From positions 1-53,179 of the forward strand of contig CAMCTU010000005.1 of the NCBI GenBank assembly GCA_945878525.1: 53,179 nt of DNA, written 5' to 3'. The position numbers were made by a program, and so were the translations under genes. Within the stretch, counting starts at the first letter, position 1, and every line of letters starts with the position of its first letter. Shown here piece by piece: positions 18,222 to 28,016 of the stretch. Source of the stretch: Sphingobacterium thalpophilum. Its GTDB lineage: Bacteria; Bacteroidota; Bacteroidia; Sphingobacteriales; Sphingobacteriaceae. The notes below the pieces were generated by a model, which saw only the letters and a program-made list of their open reading frames with translations, had not been told where the DNA came from and did no database searches.

Positions 18222-18992
18222 ATGCAAGTAAGTCCAATTGAAAAACCAAGGAAAGTTAAAAGTATCCTTGTTACTTTGCCAAAGCCTGATTCGGAAAAGT
18301 CACCTTATTTTGATTTAGCTAAAAAATATAATTTAAAAATAGATTTCAGATCTTTTATTCATGTAGAGGGTGTATCGGCGAAGGATTTTCGTAAAGAGAA
18401 AATAAATTTCGCTGAATTTACCGCAGTTATATTCACCAGTAGAAACGCAGTTGATCATTTTTTTAGGATTTGTGAAGAAATGCGATACGATGTACCTTCA
18501 GACATGAAGTATTTCTGTATTTCGGAAACAATTGCACTTTATCTTCAAAAATACATTCAATACAGAAAGCGTAAAATATTCTTTGGGAAACAAACTGCTG
18601 CCGATCTTGCTGATCTATTGAAGAGGCATACAACTGAGAAATTTTTATATCCCTGTTCAGATGTAGCAGCCGAAGAAACGCAAAGATTTCTTTCTGAGAA
18701 TGGTTATGATTTTAAGCCTGCAGTGTTATTCCATACGGTTTGTAGCGATCTTTCTGATCTTGCGGAGGTTTTTTATGATGTGATTGCCTTTTTTAGTCCG
18801 AGCAGCATTCACTCATTATTCATCAATTTCCCTGATTTTAAACAGAATAATACCCGTATTGCTGCATTTGGAGTTAGTACACACAAAGCCGCTCTGGAGC
18901 ATAAGCTGATTCTCAATATTCCAGCACCTACTCCTGAAGCCCCAAGTATGACCATGGCTATCGAACAATATATAAAACAGGCTAATAAATAA
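18222..18992 (+). CDS. hemD: Uroporphyrinogen-III synthase
   Basis: 256 residues, cytoplasmic. The family cyclises hydroxymethylbilane to uroporphyrinogen III in tetrapyrrole synthesis. Sequence conservation is low in this family, but the markers are present: AVIFTSRNAVDHFF in domain 1, YPCSDVAAEETQRFL at the domain 2 entry, VIAFFSPSSIHSLF, and RIAAFGVSTHKAALEH near the end. It is probably co-transcribed with the DUF4271 gene, 14 bases upstream; gldK follows after 248 bases. Confidence 0.87.
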   Translation: MQVSPIEKPRKVKSILVTLPKPDSEKSPYFDLAKKYNLKIDFRSFIHVEGVSAKDFRKEKINFAEFTAVIFTSRNAVDHFFRICEEMRYDVPSDMKYFCISETIALYLQKYIQYRKRKIFFGKQTAADLADLLKRHTTEKFLYPCSDVAAEETQRFLSENGYDFKPAVLFHTVCSDLSDLAEVFYDVIAFFSPSSIHSLFINFPDFKQNNTRIAAFGVSTHKAALEHKLILNIPAPTPEAPSMTMAIEQYIKQANK

Positions 18993-19191
18993 AATCAATC
19001 AGAAAAATATTTTTTTTTGGAAACTTAAACCTCAAAGTTTATTTAAACGTGTTAATAATGTGAATACTAAAAAGCATTTACGGTATTTTGAGATGTTAAT
19101 TTATACTTTAATTTCCGTTTTTTTAATTTTGAATTATGGAATTTCAACCCAGATAGGTTAGTTTTGTCGTATATGCAATATACTTTTTTAT

Positions 19192-19199
19192 TATATTTG
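19192..19199 (+). promoter_or_regulatory. Candidate -7 box for gldKLMN
   Basis: TATATTTG matches the Bacteroidota -7 consensus TAnnTTTG and lies 41 bases before the gldK start. The nearest upstream TTTG is about 25 bases away, longer than the usual 19 or so, so the -33 element is uncertain. Confidence 0.35.
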
Positions 19200-19240
19200 A
19201 ACTTATTTTTTGAAGGAATGCAAACTGGAATCATACAAAA

Positions 19241-20560
19241 ATGAAAAAAATACATTTCATCATTCTTGCATCCATCGCATTTTTGGGCGCTAGCTGTGGT
19301 AAAGGCGGTACAAATGGTGAGTTGATTGGTGTTGCTACTCAAAAGCCTAAAAACAAGCAGGTGCCGTTTGGTATGGTTTATATTCCTGCCGGAACCTTTA
19401 TAATGGGACAGACAGACCAGGATATCACCTTTGCTCAGATATCCCAAAACAAGCAGGTAACCATTCAGGCATTTTACATGGATGAAACTGAAATCACCAA
19501 TAGTGAATATCGTCAATTCGTTAATTGGGTGCGTGATTCAATCGCTATTTCAAACTATTTGCAGGACGAACAATATTATCTTAAACCTAAAGGTAAGGTT
19601 GACCCGAATGATGCAGGTAAAAAATACATCAATTGGAAAAAGGTAGGTAATGGCAGTGCAATATGGAGCGGTAAAAAAGGTGCAGGTGTGAATGGTCCAA
19701 AATTACAGGCTATGTATTATCAGGGAGAGGACAGGGTATTTGACAGGAATGAAATTGATGTGAGGTTGCTGAAATATAATTTCGCGATCATGAAATTTAG
19801 GGATGCAGCAAATAGTCGTGGTAACAAGGAGGCAAAGCGTTCAGATTTTATTTTAAGGGATACGGTTGGTGTTTATCCGGATAGTTTAGTTTGGCTTGCT
19901 GACTTTGCATATGCACAGAACGAACCTATGGTTCAGGGTTATTTTTCACATCCTGCGTATTCAAACTATCCGGTTGTTGGAGTTAACTGGCGTCAGGCAC
20001 GTGCTTTTACAGTATGGAGAACACGTTTTAACGAAGCGTATAAAGACAGTCGCAAACTTCCAAAGCGTGCTGATTATGAATTGCCAACAGAAGCAGAATT
20101 TGAGTATGCTGCCCGTGGAGGCCGTGTTGGAACGAGTTACCCATGGGGTGGACCATACATACGAAATGCTAAAGGCTGTCTTATGGCCAATTTCAAGCCA
20201 GCAAGAGGTAATTACATAGATGACGGTGGTTCGCTCACAGTAAATGTAAAAGCATATTATCCAAATGATTTTGGATTGTACAATATGGCTGGAAATGTTT
20301 CTGAATGGACATCTTCTGCATTTGATGAATCATCATCTACTTTTACACATGACATGAACCCTAGCTTTAGTTATGAAGCTCGACCTGAAGATCCGGAGGT
20401 TCTGAAGCGCAAGGTTGTTCGTGGTGGTTCATGGAAAGACATTGGTTATTTCCTTCAAAATTCAGCTAGCACATACGAGTATCAAGACACTGCAAAGTCT
20501 TACATCGGTTTTAGATGTATTACCAAATATCAGGGTCGTGATATCACGGACAGGCTATAA
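19241..20560 (+). CDS. gldK: T9SS/gliding motility lipoprotein GldK (PorK)
   Basis: 439 residues. Signal peptide with lipobox FLGASC, lipidated Cys19. The mature protein is a formylglycine-generating-enzyme-like (SUMF1) domain, about 45-430: GMVYIPAGTFIMG, ELPTEAEFEYAARGG, GNVSEWTSSAF and VVRGGSWKD. In the T9SS, GldK/PorK forms with GldN/PorN an outer-membrane-associated periplasmic ring; no enzymatic role is known there. It is the first gene of gldK-gldL-gldM-gldN in the canonical order. No porP homologue precedes it; hemD does. Confidence 0.97.
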   Translation: MKKIHFIILASIAFLGASCGKGGTNGELIGVATQKPKNKQVPFGMVYIPAGTFIMGQTDQDITFAQISQNKQVTIQAFYMDETEITNSEYRQFVNWVRDSIAISNYLQDEQYYLKPKGKVDPNDAGKKYINWKKVGNGSAIWSGKKGAGVNGPKLQAMYYQGEDRVFDRNEIDVRLLKYNFAIMKFRDAANSRGNKEAKRSDFILRDTVGVYPDSLVWLADFAYAQNEPMVQGYFSHPAYSNYPVVGVNWRQARAFTVWRTRFNEAYKDSRKLPKRADYELPTEAEFEYAARGGRVGTSYPWGGPYIRNAKGCLMANFKPARGNYIDDGGSLTVNVKAYYPNDFGLYNMAGNVSEWTSSAFDESSSTFTHDMNPSFSYEARPEDPEVLKRKVVRGGSWKDIGYFLQNSASTYEYQDTAKSYIGFRCITKYQGRDITDRL

Positions 20561-20603
20561 ATGTAAATTACAATCCTCTCTATTATAAAAAAGCGTTCAA
20601 ATT

Positions 20604-21398
20604 ATGGCTCAAAAGAAAAAGTTTAAACTAGGTATGAATACCTTTATTTCATGGGGTGCTTCTGTAGTTATTGTTGGTCTGATGTTCAAAATCCTGCACT
20701 GGAAGGGTGGAGAGATCATGATTACAATTGGATTAATCACAGAAGCCGTATTGTTTTTCGTTCTTGGTTTTAAATCGGAAGCAGTTGAACCAGATTGGAC
20801 AAAAGTTTATCCTGAACTCGATGAAGAATTTAATGGAGAAGTTTCCCGCTCAACTTCTGGATCTTCTGGTTCTTCAGTTGCTTCCTTGGACAAAATGATG
20901 TCTGAAGCAAAAATTGGTCCTGATCTGATAGAGAGCCTAGGATCCGGATTAAGAACTTTTGGAGAAAAGGTTTCTGCAATTTCCGGAATAGCGGATACTG
21001 CAAGTGCAACCGTTGAACTGGCAAGCAAAGTGAAAACTGCTTCAGGAAGCTTTGACAATCTGAATACAGCTTTTGAAAAGGCAACTGTAAGTCTGAGAGA
21101 AATGGCCGATACCAATATTGATTCGAAATCATACCATGAACAGGTGAACAACCTTGCAAAAAATATTTCAGCACTGAACGCTGTATATGAGCTTGAATTG
21201 CAGGATTCAAGTGCGCATTTGAAATCAATGAATAAATTCTATCAGAATCTTTCACTAACTATGCAGAATTTCAATGAGTCTATGGAAGATTCCAAACAGT
21301 TCAAAGAAGAAGTTGGTAAATTAGCAAGAAACTTATCTTCCCTTAATTCTGTTTACGGGAATATGCTTTCGGCGATGAATCAACCAAATCGCGGATAA
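20604..21398 (+). CDS. gldL: T9SS/gliding motor protein GldL (PorL)
   Basis: 264 residues. Two N-terminal membrane helices (about 13-32 and 37-57) and a long cytoplasmic helical tail with coiled-coil repeats (LAKNISALNAVYELEL, then LARNLSSLNSVYGNML). Glu47 in LITEAVLFFVLGF is the buried acidic residue expected in the proton-driven motor, and Lys29/Lys34 flank the first helix end. With GldM it forms the proton-powered motor of type IX secretion and gliding. It lies 43 bases after gldK and 45 before gldM. Confidence 0.96.
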   Translation: MAQKKKFKLGMNTFISWGASVVIVGLMFKILHWKGGEIMITIGLITEAVLFFVLGFKSEAVEPDWTKVYPELDEEFNGEVSRSTSGSSGSSVASLDKMMSEAKIGPDLIESLGSGLRTFGEKVSAISGIADTASATVELASKVKTASGSFDNLNTAFEKATVSLREMADTNIDSKSYHEQVNNLAKNISALNAVYELELQDSSAHLKSMNKFYQNLSLTMQNFNESMEDSKQFKEEVGKLARNLSSLNSVYGNMLSAMNQPNRG

Positions 21399-21443
21399 TT
21401 GATTATCGAATTTTAGATCTTTAATTTTTTTAAATAAAGTTAC

Positions 21444-22976
21444 ATGGCTGGAGGTAAAGAAACCCCAAGGCAGAAAATGATTGGAATACTTTACCTGGTA
21501 TTATTGGGTTTAGTAGCACTGAATGTCAGTGATTCAATTTTAGAAGCTTTCAAAAATTTAACAGATAGTTTAAATGCGTCAACAAAGAATGTTCAAATTG
21601 GTGTTGATGCCACTTACGCTTCATTTGAAGCAACCAAGCTGAAAGATGAACCTATCAGGGCTCGTGTTATCTATGAAAAGGCTAAAAAAGCAAGTTCATA
21701 TACAAGCGAATTAAATACCTACGTTGAAGGACTTCAAAAGCTTTTTGAAACGGAAGGTGGAGGATACAATGAGTCAACCGGAGACATAAGCAAAAGAGAT
21801 AATCTGGACATCGCACCAAGGCTAATGATCAATGAGCCCCGGGCTGCTGAGTTGAAGATAAAAATCAATGACACGCGTGAAAAATTAATTTCATTGCTTG
21901 ATGATAAAGATCGTAAAAATGTAAGCTTCTCATTGGAAGCAAAAGACCCGCCAAGCCGTGGTGGAGTAAAGAAAAGCTGGGAACAATCAAATTTTGGTGA
22001 TGGTATTCCCTTAACCGCAGCTTTAACGGCACTGGCAAAGATAAAAGCAGACATAAAAAATGCTGAAGCCGAAGTTGTTAAGAAAGTTCTTGGGCAGATG
22101 GATGTTGCAATAGTCAACCTTGATCAATTCGCTGCAGTTGCTGTTGCACCAACTTCTTATCTGATTGCAGGACAACCTTATACAGCTGAGGTTTTTCTTA
22201 CAGCATCAGATTCTAAATCAAGTCCGGAAATAAGTGTTGGCGGATCAAGATTACAGGTTAAAGAAGGAAAAGGAACTTATACTGTCAATACTTCTAATGA
22301 AGGTATCTTCAGCTGGACTGGTACAGTTCGGGTTAAACAAACAGACGGTACAATTAAGACGTATACAACCACTGAACAAAAATATCAGGTTGCCCGCCCA
22401 TCAGCAGTTGTTTCCCCTGATAAAATGAATGTATTTTATGTGGGTGTTCCAAATCCTGTTTCTGTTTCAGCACCCGGAATTTCCAAGGAGAATTTGGTAG
22501 TTACCATGACCGGAGGTACAATATCCGGTTCTAATGGAAAATATACTGTTATAGTAAACACACCCGGAACTACTGCCAAAGTAAATGTTTCAGCAAATGT
22601 AAGCGGTAAGGTTCAAAATATCGGTTCAAGTGATTTTAGAGTGAAACGTATCCCCGATCCAAAAGCCAAGTTTGCAGGAAAAACCGGTGGTGCTTTGAGT
22701 TCAGTGGTAATTAAGTCGCAAGGTTCAATTTTTGCTGTGCTTGAGGGTTTTGATTTTGATGCTAAATTTAATGTTACCCGTTTCAGTCTTGTAATTGCAA
22801 GGCCAAGGGCAGATGTTGTTGTGCTGCAGGCAAATGGAAGTGCATTCAGTGCTCAGATGACTGCTGCTGTTGCTGCAATAACTCCTGGTACAAGGGTTAT
22901 TTTTGATGATATTGTTGCTGTTGGTCCGGATGGAACGCAAAGGCAGCTTGACCCAATGGCTTTTAAAGCAAATTGA
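21444..22976 (+). CDS. gldM: T9SS/gliding motor protein GldM (PorM)
   Basis: 510 residues. The N-terminus MAGGKETPRQKMIGILYLVL and a single membrane helix (about 12-32) are diagnostic of GldM. The periplasmic part has an N-terminal helical domain (about 35-225), then beta-rich domains up to residue 510 that extend through the periplasm to the GldK/GldN ring. With GldL it transmits motor rotation to the secretion ring. The stop TGA (22974-22976) lies five bases before the preferred gldN ATG. Confidence 0.97.
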   Translation: MAGGKETPRQKMIGILYLVLLGLVALNVSDSILEAFKNLTDSLNASTKNVQIGVDATYASFEATKLKDEPIRARVIYEKAKKASSYTSELNTYVEGLQKLFETEGGGYNESTGDISKRDNLDIAPRLMINEPRAAELKIKINDTREKLISLLDDKDRKNVSFSLEAKDPPSRGGVKKSWEQSNFGDGIPLTAALTALAKIKADIKNAEAEVVKKVLGQMDVAIVNLDQFAAVAVAPTSYLIAGQPYTAEVFLTASDSKSSPEISVGGSRLQVKEGKGTYTVNTSNEGIFSWTGTVRVKQTDGTIKTYTTTEQKYQVARPSAVVSPDKMNVFYVGVPNPVSVSAPGISKENLVVTMTGGTISGSNGKYTVIVNTPGTTAKVNVSANVSGKVQNIGSSDFRVKRIPDPKAKFAGKTGGALSSVVIKSQGSIFAVLEGFDFDAKFNVTRFSLVIARPRADVVVLQANGSAFSAQMTAAVAAITPGTRVIFDDIVAVGPDGTQRQLDPMAFKAN

Positions 22977-22981
22977 ATGCT

Positions 22982-23848
22982 ATGAAAAAGATAATTTTTG
23001 CTCTGATTTTGATTGCCGGGACTTTGCAATTAAGTGCACAAGCTCCGAATTTAACAAACGGTACCAAACCCAAGCCGGTGGAAAAGCCTTTGGATGGATA
23101 TTATCAAAAGACTAATATAATTAATGCTAAAGTGGCACCTTATGCTAATTTAAGGGAAAATGACGTCATGTTTAGTAAGCGCGTTTGGCGAGAAATAGAT
23201 GTGCGCGATAAAGTAAATATGATTTATGGTTCGCCTAAAGCACGCCTGATCACCATTTTAACTGATGCTATTATTGCAGGCGAACTTACTGCTTATGATG
23301 CAAGTAGTACAAAATATGATGTTAATGGAGATGAGTTTAATGTGATCCTAAAGCCTGAACAGGCTATGGCAAAGTTTGCTGATAGCGTTTTAGTTCCTAT
23401 TTTTGATACAGACGGAAATCAAACCGGAACGGTAGTAAAGGCAGGTGAATTTAATCCTGACAGTATTTTAAAATTCAGGATCAAAGAAGATTGGATTTTT
23501 GACAAACAACGTTCAGTTTTCGAGCCGAGAATCATTGGAATCGCTCCAATGATCCGTATTTCAGCCGCCGGTCAATCCTTTGATGAGCAGCCTGCATTCT
23601 GGATATATTTCCCTGAAGCTCGTCACTTACTGGTAACTAAACCTGCTGTTAACAGAAATAATGATGCTACCGGTCTTAGTTTTGATGATTTATTCATGAA
23701 ACGCATTTTTGCGAGTTATATAGTTAAGGAATCAAATCCGGAAGATTTGCGGATCAAAGATTATGCAGTTGGGATTGATAAACTTTATGAGTCTGAGCGA
23801 GTGAAGAAAGCATTAATGGACTTTGAGCATGATTTGTGGTCATTTTAA
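22982..23848 (+). CDS. gldN: T9SS/gliding motility protein GldN (PorN)
   Basis: 288 residues from ATG 22982, which starts a normal signal peptide (MKKIIFALILIAGTLQLSAQ). An upstream in-frame TTG at 22973 overlaps gldM and is less likely. Family landmarks are NDVMFSKRVWREIDVRDKVN, AFWIYFPEARHLL, and DDLFMKRIFASYIVKESNP. GldN binds GldK to form the periplasmic ring of the T9SS. It is the last gene of the operon, followed by a strong terminator. Confidence 0.96.
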   Translation: MKKIIFALILIAGTLQLSAQAPNLTNGTKPKPVEKPLDGYYQKTNIINAKVAPYANLRENDVMFSKRVWREIDVRDKVNMIYGSPKARLITILTDAIIAGELTAYDASSTKYDVNGDEFNVILKPEQAMAKFADSVLVPIFDTDGNQTGTVVKAGEFNPDSILKFRIKEDWIFDKQRSVFEPRIIGIAPMIRISAAGQSFDEQPAFWIYFPEARHLLVTKPAVNRNNDATGLSFDDLFMKRIFASYIVKESNPEDLRIKDYAVGIDKLYESERVKKALMDFEHDLWSF

Positions 23849-23872
23849 TCTTGCTCTTGCAATAATTTAAGC

Positions 23873-23909
23873 CGCCGCTCTGATTTAATTCAGAGCGGCG
23901 TTTTTATTT
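23873..23909 (+). terminator. Rho-independent terminator of gldKLMN
   Basis: CGCCGCTCTGA (23873-23883) pairs perfectly with TCAGAGCGGCG (23890-23900) around a six-base loop, followed by TTTTTATTT. It lies 25 bases after the gldN stop. The minus-strand uvrC stop is at 23904, so the hairpin may also serve that side, though its T-run there is poor. Confidence 0.9.
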
Positions 23910-25700
23910 AAAGAATTCTATCAGGGCATCAATCTGATTTTTATTCAATATTTCCATAAGAGCTTCCTTGTTGGCTTCTTTAATTTTTTTCACAGACTTA
24001 AATTGTCTCAGTAGTTTTTCGGCAGAAGTTTTTCCAATGCCCGGAACACTTTCAAGTTCACTTGCAAGGGTAGCAATACTTCTTTTATTTCTATGGAATG
24101 TAATTCCAAATCGGTGAGCCTCATCCCTTAATTGTTGTATGATTTTTAAGGTTTCAGATTTTTTATCAAGGTATAAAGGATATTGATCACCTGGATAGTA
24201 AATTTCTTCGAGTCGTTTTGCAATTCCAATAATAGTTACCTGCTTTTCAATACCCAGTAGTTTTAAGCTCTTAATTGCTGATGACAGCTGACCCTTGCCT
24301 CCATCTATTACAATCAACTGTGGCAAACTTTGCTCTTCATCCAATAATCTTCTATACCTTCTGAAAACTGCTTCTTCCATGGTTGCAAAATCATCGGGCC
24401 CTTCTACTGTTTTGACATTAAAATGCCTGTAATCTTTTTTTGAAGGTTTTGCATTCTTAAAAACTACAATTGCCGAAACCGGAAATTTCCCCTGAAAATT
24501 TGAGTTGTCAAAACACTCAATATGTATTGGCAATTGATTCAGGCGTAGATCCTTCATCATTTGGGCAAGTAGCCTGTCGGTTTTTAAACCGGGATTGAGT
24601 TTTTCATATTGATCTAGTTTGTCGCGTTTGAAATAGGCTACATTCTTTTGTGAAAGTTCAAGCAATTTCTTTTTCTCACCCAGTTTTGGAATTGTAAACT
24701 TTATTCCTGAGTCTGGAATTTCTAATTCAAAGGGTATAATGATTTCTTTTGAACTGCTGTCAAACCTCGATCTGAACTCTGTGATAGCAATACTTAATAG
24801 TTCTTCATCCGATTCGTCAAGGCGTTTTTTAATTTCCAGTGTTTGAGTCTGAATAACTGTGCCGTTCATCACTTTCAGGAAATTCACGAAGGCATGTTTA
24901 TCATCAGTCGCAATACTGAATACATCAACATCAGTAATGGATGAGCTCACAATTGTTGATTTACTCTGGTAATTATCAAGCATATCAAGTTTTTGCTTCA
25001 GGTTGTGTGCGAGTTCAAAGTTTAATCCGCTTACTGATTCCTCCAGCTGATTTTTGAGCCGTCTTATCACCGTTCCTGTTTTACCATTCAGGATCTCTTT
25101 TATATCTAAAATACTATGGTTGTAATCATCTTCAGTTTGATAAGCCTGGCATGGCCCTTTACAATTGCCGATCTGATATTCCAGACAAACCCGAAACTTG
25201 CCTGAATGAATGTTTTCACGGGTCAGGGGTAATGTGCATGTTCTTAAGGGGTAGATCTCTTTGATCATACTTAAAATAGTATGCATCATACCCACCGATG
25301 CATATGGCCCGAAGTAAGTTGACCCATCCCGGATGATCCTTCTGGTCCAGAAAATTCGCGGAAATTTTTCGTTTTTGATAATGATCCAGGGATAGGTCTT
25401 ATCATCCTTTAGCATCACATTATACTTTGGCTGGTGTTTCTTGATCAGGCTATTTTCAAGTAACCAGGCATCAATTTCAGTATCTACAATGGTAAATGTG
25501 ATTTTTCTGATTTTACTGACAAGAATCCGGGTTTTTGCATTGACCCGAAAGTTGTCTTTATTGAAATAGGATGAGACTCTGTTTTTTAGATTCTTGGCCT
25601 TGCCGATATAAATTAGCTCTTCCGTCTCCGACCAGAATTGATAGATCCCTGGTTTTTGGGGGATATTCTTTAAGTCCGGACGGGGATCAAATTCTTTCAT
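23904..25700 (-). CDS. uvrC: Excinuclease ABC subunit C
   Basis: 598 residues, the usual length. N-terminal GIY-YIG nuclease domain (GIY 18-20, YIG 31-33), a cysteine-containing segment (EYQIGNCKGPCQ), a UVR region near 200-235, the RNase H-like 5' nuclease domain (HIECFDNSNFQGKFPVSAIV) and C-terminal helix-hairpin-helix SVPGIGKTSAEKLL. It makes both incisions in nucleotide excision repair with UvrA and UvrB. It is the third gene after sprE/porW and pbp1a, 66 bases downstream, probably in one transcript. Confidence 0.97.
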   Translation of the reverse strand: MKEFDPRPDLKNIPQKPGIYQFWSETEELIYIGKAKNLKNRVSSYFNKDNFRVNAKTRILVSKIRKITFTIVDTEIDAWLLENSLIKKHQPKYNVMLKDDKTYPWIIIKNEKFPRIFWTRRIIRDGSTYFGPYASVGMMHTILSMIKEIYPLRTCTLPLTRENIHSGKFRVCLEYQIGNCKGPCQAYQTEDDYNHSILDIKEILNGKTGTVIRRLKNQLEESVSGLNFELAHNLKQKLDMLDNYQSKSTIVSSSITDVDVFSIATDDKHAFVNFLKVMNGTVIQTQTLEIKKRLDESDEELLSIAITEFRSRFDSSSKEIIIPFELEIPDSGIKFTIPKLGEKKKLLELSQKNVAYFKRDKLDQYEKLNPGLKTDRLLAQMMKDLRLNQLPIHIECFDNSNFQGKFPVSAIVVFKNAKPSKKDYRHFNVKTVEGPDDFATMEEAVFRRYRRLLDEEQSLPQLIVIDGGKGQLSSAIKSLKLLGIEKQVTIIGIAKRLEEIYYPGDQYPLYLDKKSETLKIIQQLRDEAHRFGITFHRNKRSIATLASELESVPGIGKTSAEKLLRQFKSVKKIKEANKEALMEILNKNQIDALIEFFK

Positions 25701-25766
25701 GTAAGGGCAATCATTATATCCAATCTAAATCTAAGAATATGCAATTTGTTTAGGGATACAGAATTT

Positions 25767-28004
25767 TTAGAAACCCAGTTTTTTATCAAGTTCACTTACC
25801 CCAGATTGCTGTTTGGCATATTCATCGCAATCAAGGACTGTTGTAGTCCCACCCTTAGGAGGAGGAAAATCACCTTTACTATATTTCAATCCAGGATCTG
25901 CATAAACCTTTTGCATATAGATTGCGAAAATCGGAAGTGCAGTATTGGCGCCCTCGCCGAAACTGGTAGTGCTGAAATGGATTGCTCTGTCTTCGGCACC
26001 TGTCCACACCCCAGTTACTAATTCAGGGGTAATTCCCATAAACCATCCATCAGAATTGTTCTGTGTCGTACCAGTTTTTCCTCCGATTGGATTAGTGAGC
26101 TTGTATTTCCAACCCAATTTAACCCCGGTTCCTTCCTTTACAACGGCCTTTAACATATCGGTCATAACATAGGCTGTCTGTTCATCCAGCACAACTTTTA
26201 TTCTGGGACGACGTTCGTAAATAACGTTTCCATTTTTGTCTGCTATGCGTAAAAGGTAAATAGGTTCAGTCCATATTCCATGATTAACAAATACTGAATA
26301 TGCACCAACCATGTCATAAACGGAAGCGTCAAAGGAGCCCAGGCAAATTGATGGAACTGCAGGTACATCGCTAGTTATACCCATGTTTTTAGTCAGAGTT
26401 GCAACTGCTGTCTGACCAACTTGCTTCATCATGTAGGCAGTAATATAATTCTGTGAGTTGGCTAATGCCTTTTTTAAAGTAAGTGTCCCTGGAATAGGTT
26501 TATAAGCTTTTGGATACCAGGTTGTGCCATCACCGGCATCAATACCAACCGGCTCATTTGCTACGGTATAGCAGGGAGAATATCCGCCATTTCCAATTGC
26601 AACTGCATAGGTAAAAGGTTTTGCTGTTGATCCAACTTGTCGGGTTCCCATTTTAACCTGATCATACTTAAAGTGGGTGTAATTTGTTCCTCCTACCCAT
26701 GCACGAACATAACCGGTTTGGGGTTCCATCGACATTAATGCATTTCGAAGCATGAGTTTATAGTATTTTATGGAATCAATGGGTCTCATCACTGTATCAA
26801 TTTCACCTCTCCAGCTGAAAATGGTCATTTGAGCAGGAGTTCGGAAATTTTGAAGAATTTCCTGTTCAGTTTTTCCATCTGATTTCAACTGCTGATAACG
26901 GTCTGAACGGCGCATACCTTGATCTATCAGTAATTTGGCTTCTGGGATATTAAAAGGGTCTCTGCCTTTCCATGAATTATTGAATTGGATCTGCAGCGTT
27001 TTTAAATATTCCTTTTGTGCATCTTCTGCATATTTCTGCATCCGCGAATTAAGGGTTGTATAGATTTTTAGGCCATCTCTGTCTAAATCATAAGGTGTAC
27101 CATCAGCCTTGTAAATTGAGTTTTCTTCGAGTGTCTGTTGAATATCTTTCTTTAATACCGCCCTAAAATAAGGTGCAGAACCCTCATTATGATCAGATGG
27201 GTTGAAAGCGATGGTTAGTGGGATCTTTTTGAGTGATTCTACTTCTTCATCACTGATGTAATTTGCATTGTGCATATTTTCCAGTACGGTATTTCTGCGT
27301 CTTAATGCTCTTTCCGGATTACGATGAGGATTATAAAGAGAAGGCCCTTTCAGCATACCAATCAGAACGGCAGCTTGTTCAGGATTAAGTTTATCGGGTG
27401 TTGTACTGAAATAGGTTCTTGCCGCAGATTTAATCCCAAAAGTATTGTAAGATCCAAAATCTACTGTATTGAGATACATGGTAAGAATTTCTTCCTTAGT
27501 ATACTGCCGCTCAAGTTTTACAGCAACTATGAGTTCCTGCGATTTTTGAATCAGTCGCTTGGTAAAGTTTCTGGATCTTCCTTCTTTAGAGAAGAGGTTT
27601 AAAGCAAGCTGCTGAGTAATGGTACTTGCACCTTGTCTCTTACCTGCCAGATTATAGAATATGACTGTAAATGTACGTTTGAAATCAATTCCGGAGTGAT
27701 TGTAAAATCGGATGTCTTCAGTTGCAATCAAGGCATTAATTACATTGGGCGATATCTCATCATATCGAACATTTGACCTGTTTTGTACATAATAGGTACC
27801 CAAAACAATATCATCACTCGAAATAACCTCCGAAGCCTGATAACTTTTAGGATTTTCAAGTGTGCGAAGGTCAGGGAGTCTTCCAAATAATCCTAAACCT
27901 ATGCTGAAAATCAGGATAGCTCCAAATGCAATAAAACCCAGAATCAATTTCCAGAAGAGGATAGTATAGCGATTTAAATCATGCTGTGTCAGCTTGGTAT
28001 CCAT
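25767..28004 (-). CDS. Bifunctional class A penicillin-binding protein (PBP1a-like)
   Basis: 745 residues. One membrane helix (about 17-40), a family 51 glycosyltransferase domain (60-235) with catalytic Glu96 in ATEDIRFY and QGASTITQQLALNLF, then a transpeptidase domain with Ser459 in STAKPF, SQN (517-519) and KTGT (643-646). It polymerises and crosslinks peptidoglycan. The C-terminus is short with no extra domain. It begins 12 bases after the sprE/porW gene, which suggests co-regulation of secretion and wall growth (inference). Confidence 0.95.
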   Translation of the reverse strand: MDTKLTQHDLNRYTILFWKLILGFIAFGAILIFSIGLGLFGRLPDLRTLENPKSYQASEVISSDDIVLGTYYVQNRSNVRYDEISPNVINALIATEDIRFYNHSGIDFKRTFTVIFYNLAGKRQGASTITQQLALNLFSKEGRSRNFTKRLIQKSQELIVAVKLERQYTKEEILTMYLNTVDFGSYNTFGIKSAARTYFSTTPDKLNPEQAAVLIGMLKGPSLYNPHRNPERALRRRNTVLENMHNANYISDEEVESLKKIPLTIAFNPSDHNEGSAPYFRAVLKKDIQQTLEENSIYKADGTPYDLDRDGLKIYTTLNSRMQKYAEDAQKEYLKTLQIQFNNSWKGRDPFNIPEAKLLIDQGMRRSDRYQQLKSDGKTEQEILQNFRTPAQMTIFSWRGEIDTVMRPIDSIKYYKLMLRNALMSMEPQTGYVRAWVGGTNYTHFKYDQVKMGTRQVGSTAKPFTYAVAIGNGGYSPCYTVANEPVGIDAGDGTTWYPKAYKPIPGTLTLKKALANSQNYITAYMMKQVGQTAVATLTKNMGITSDVPAVPSICLGSFDASVYDMVGAYSVFVNHGIWTEPIYLLRIADKNGNVIYERRPRIKVVLDEQTAYVMTDMLKAVVKEGTGVKLGWKYKLTNPIGGKTGTTQNNSDGWFMGITPELVTGVWTGAEDRAIHFSTTSFGEGANTALPIFAIYMQKVYADPGLKYSKGDFPPPKGGTTTVLDCDEYAKQQSGVSELDKKLGF

Positions 28005-28016
28005 AAATACGTGGTA

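Noticed and set aside
19067-19516. Minus-strand 149-residue reading frame over the gldK start
   Set aside because: It lies opposite gldK and its promoter region, has no family resemblance, and is explained as a shadow of gldK codons.
20807-21255. Two minus-strand frames opposite gldL
   Set aside because: Low-complexity Ser/Leu/Gln-rich products mirroring the coiled-coil codons of gldL.
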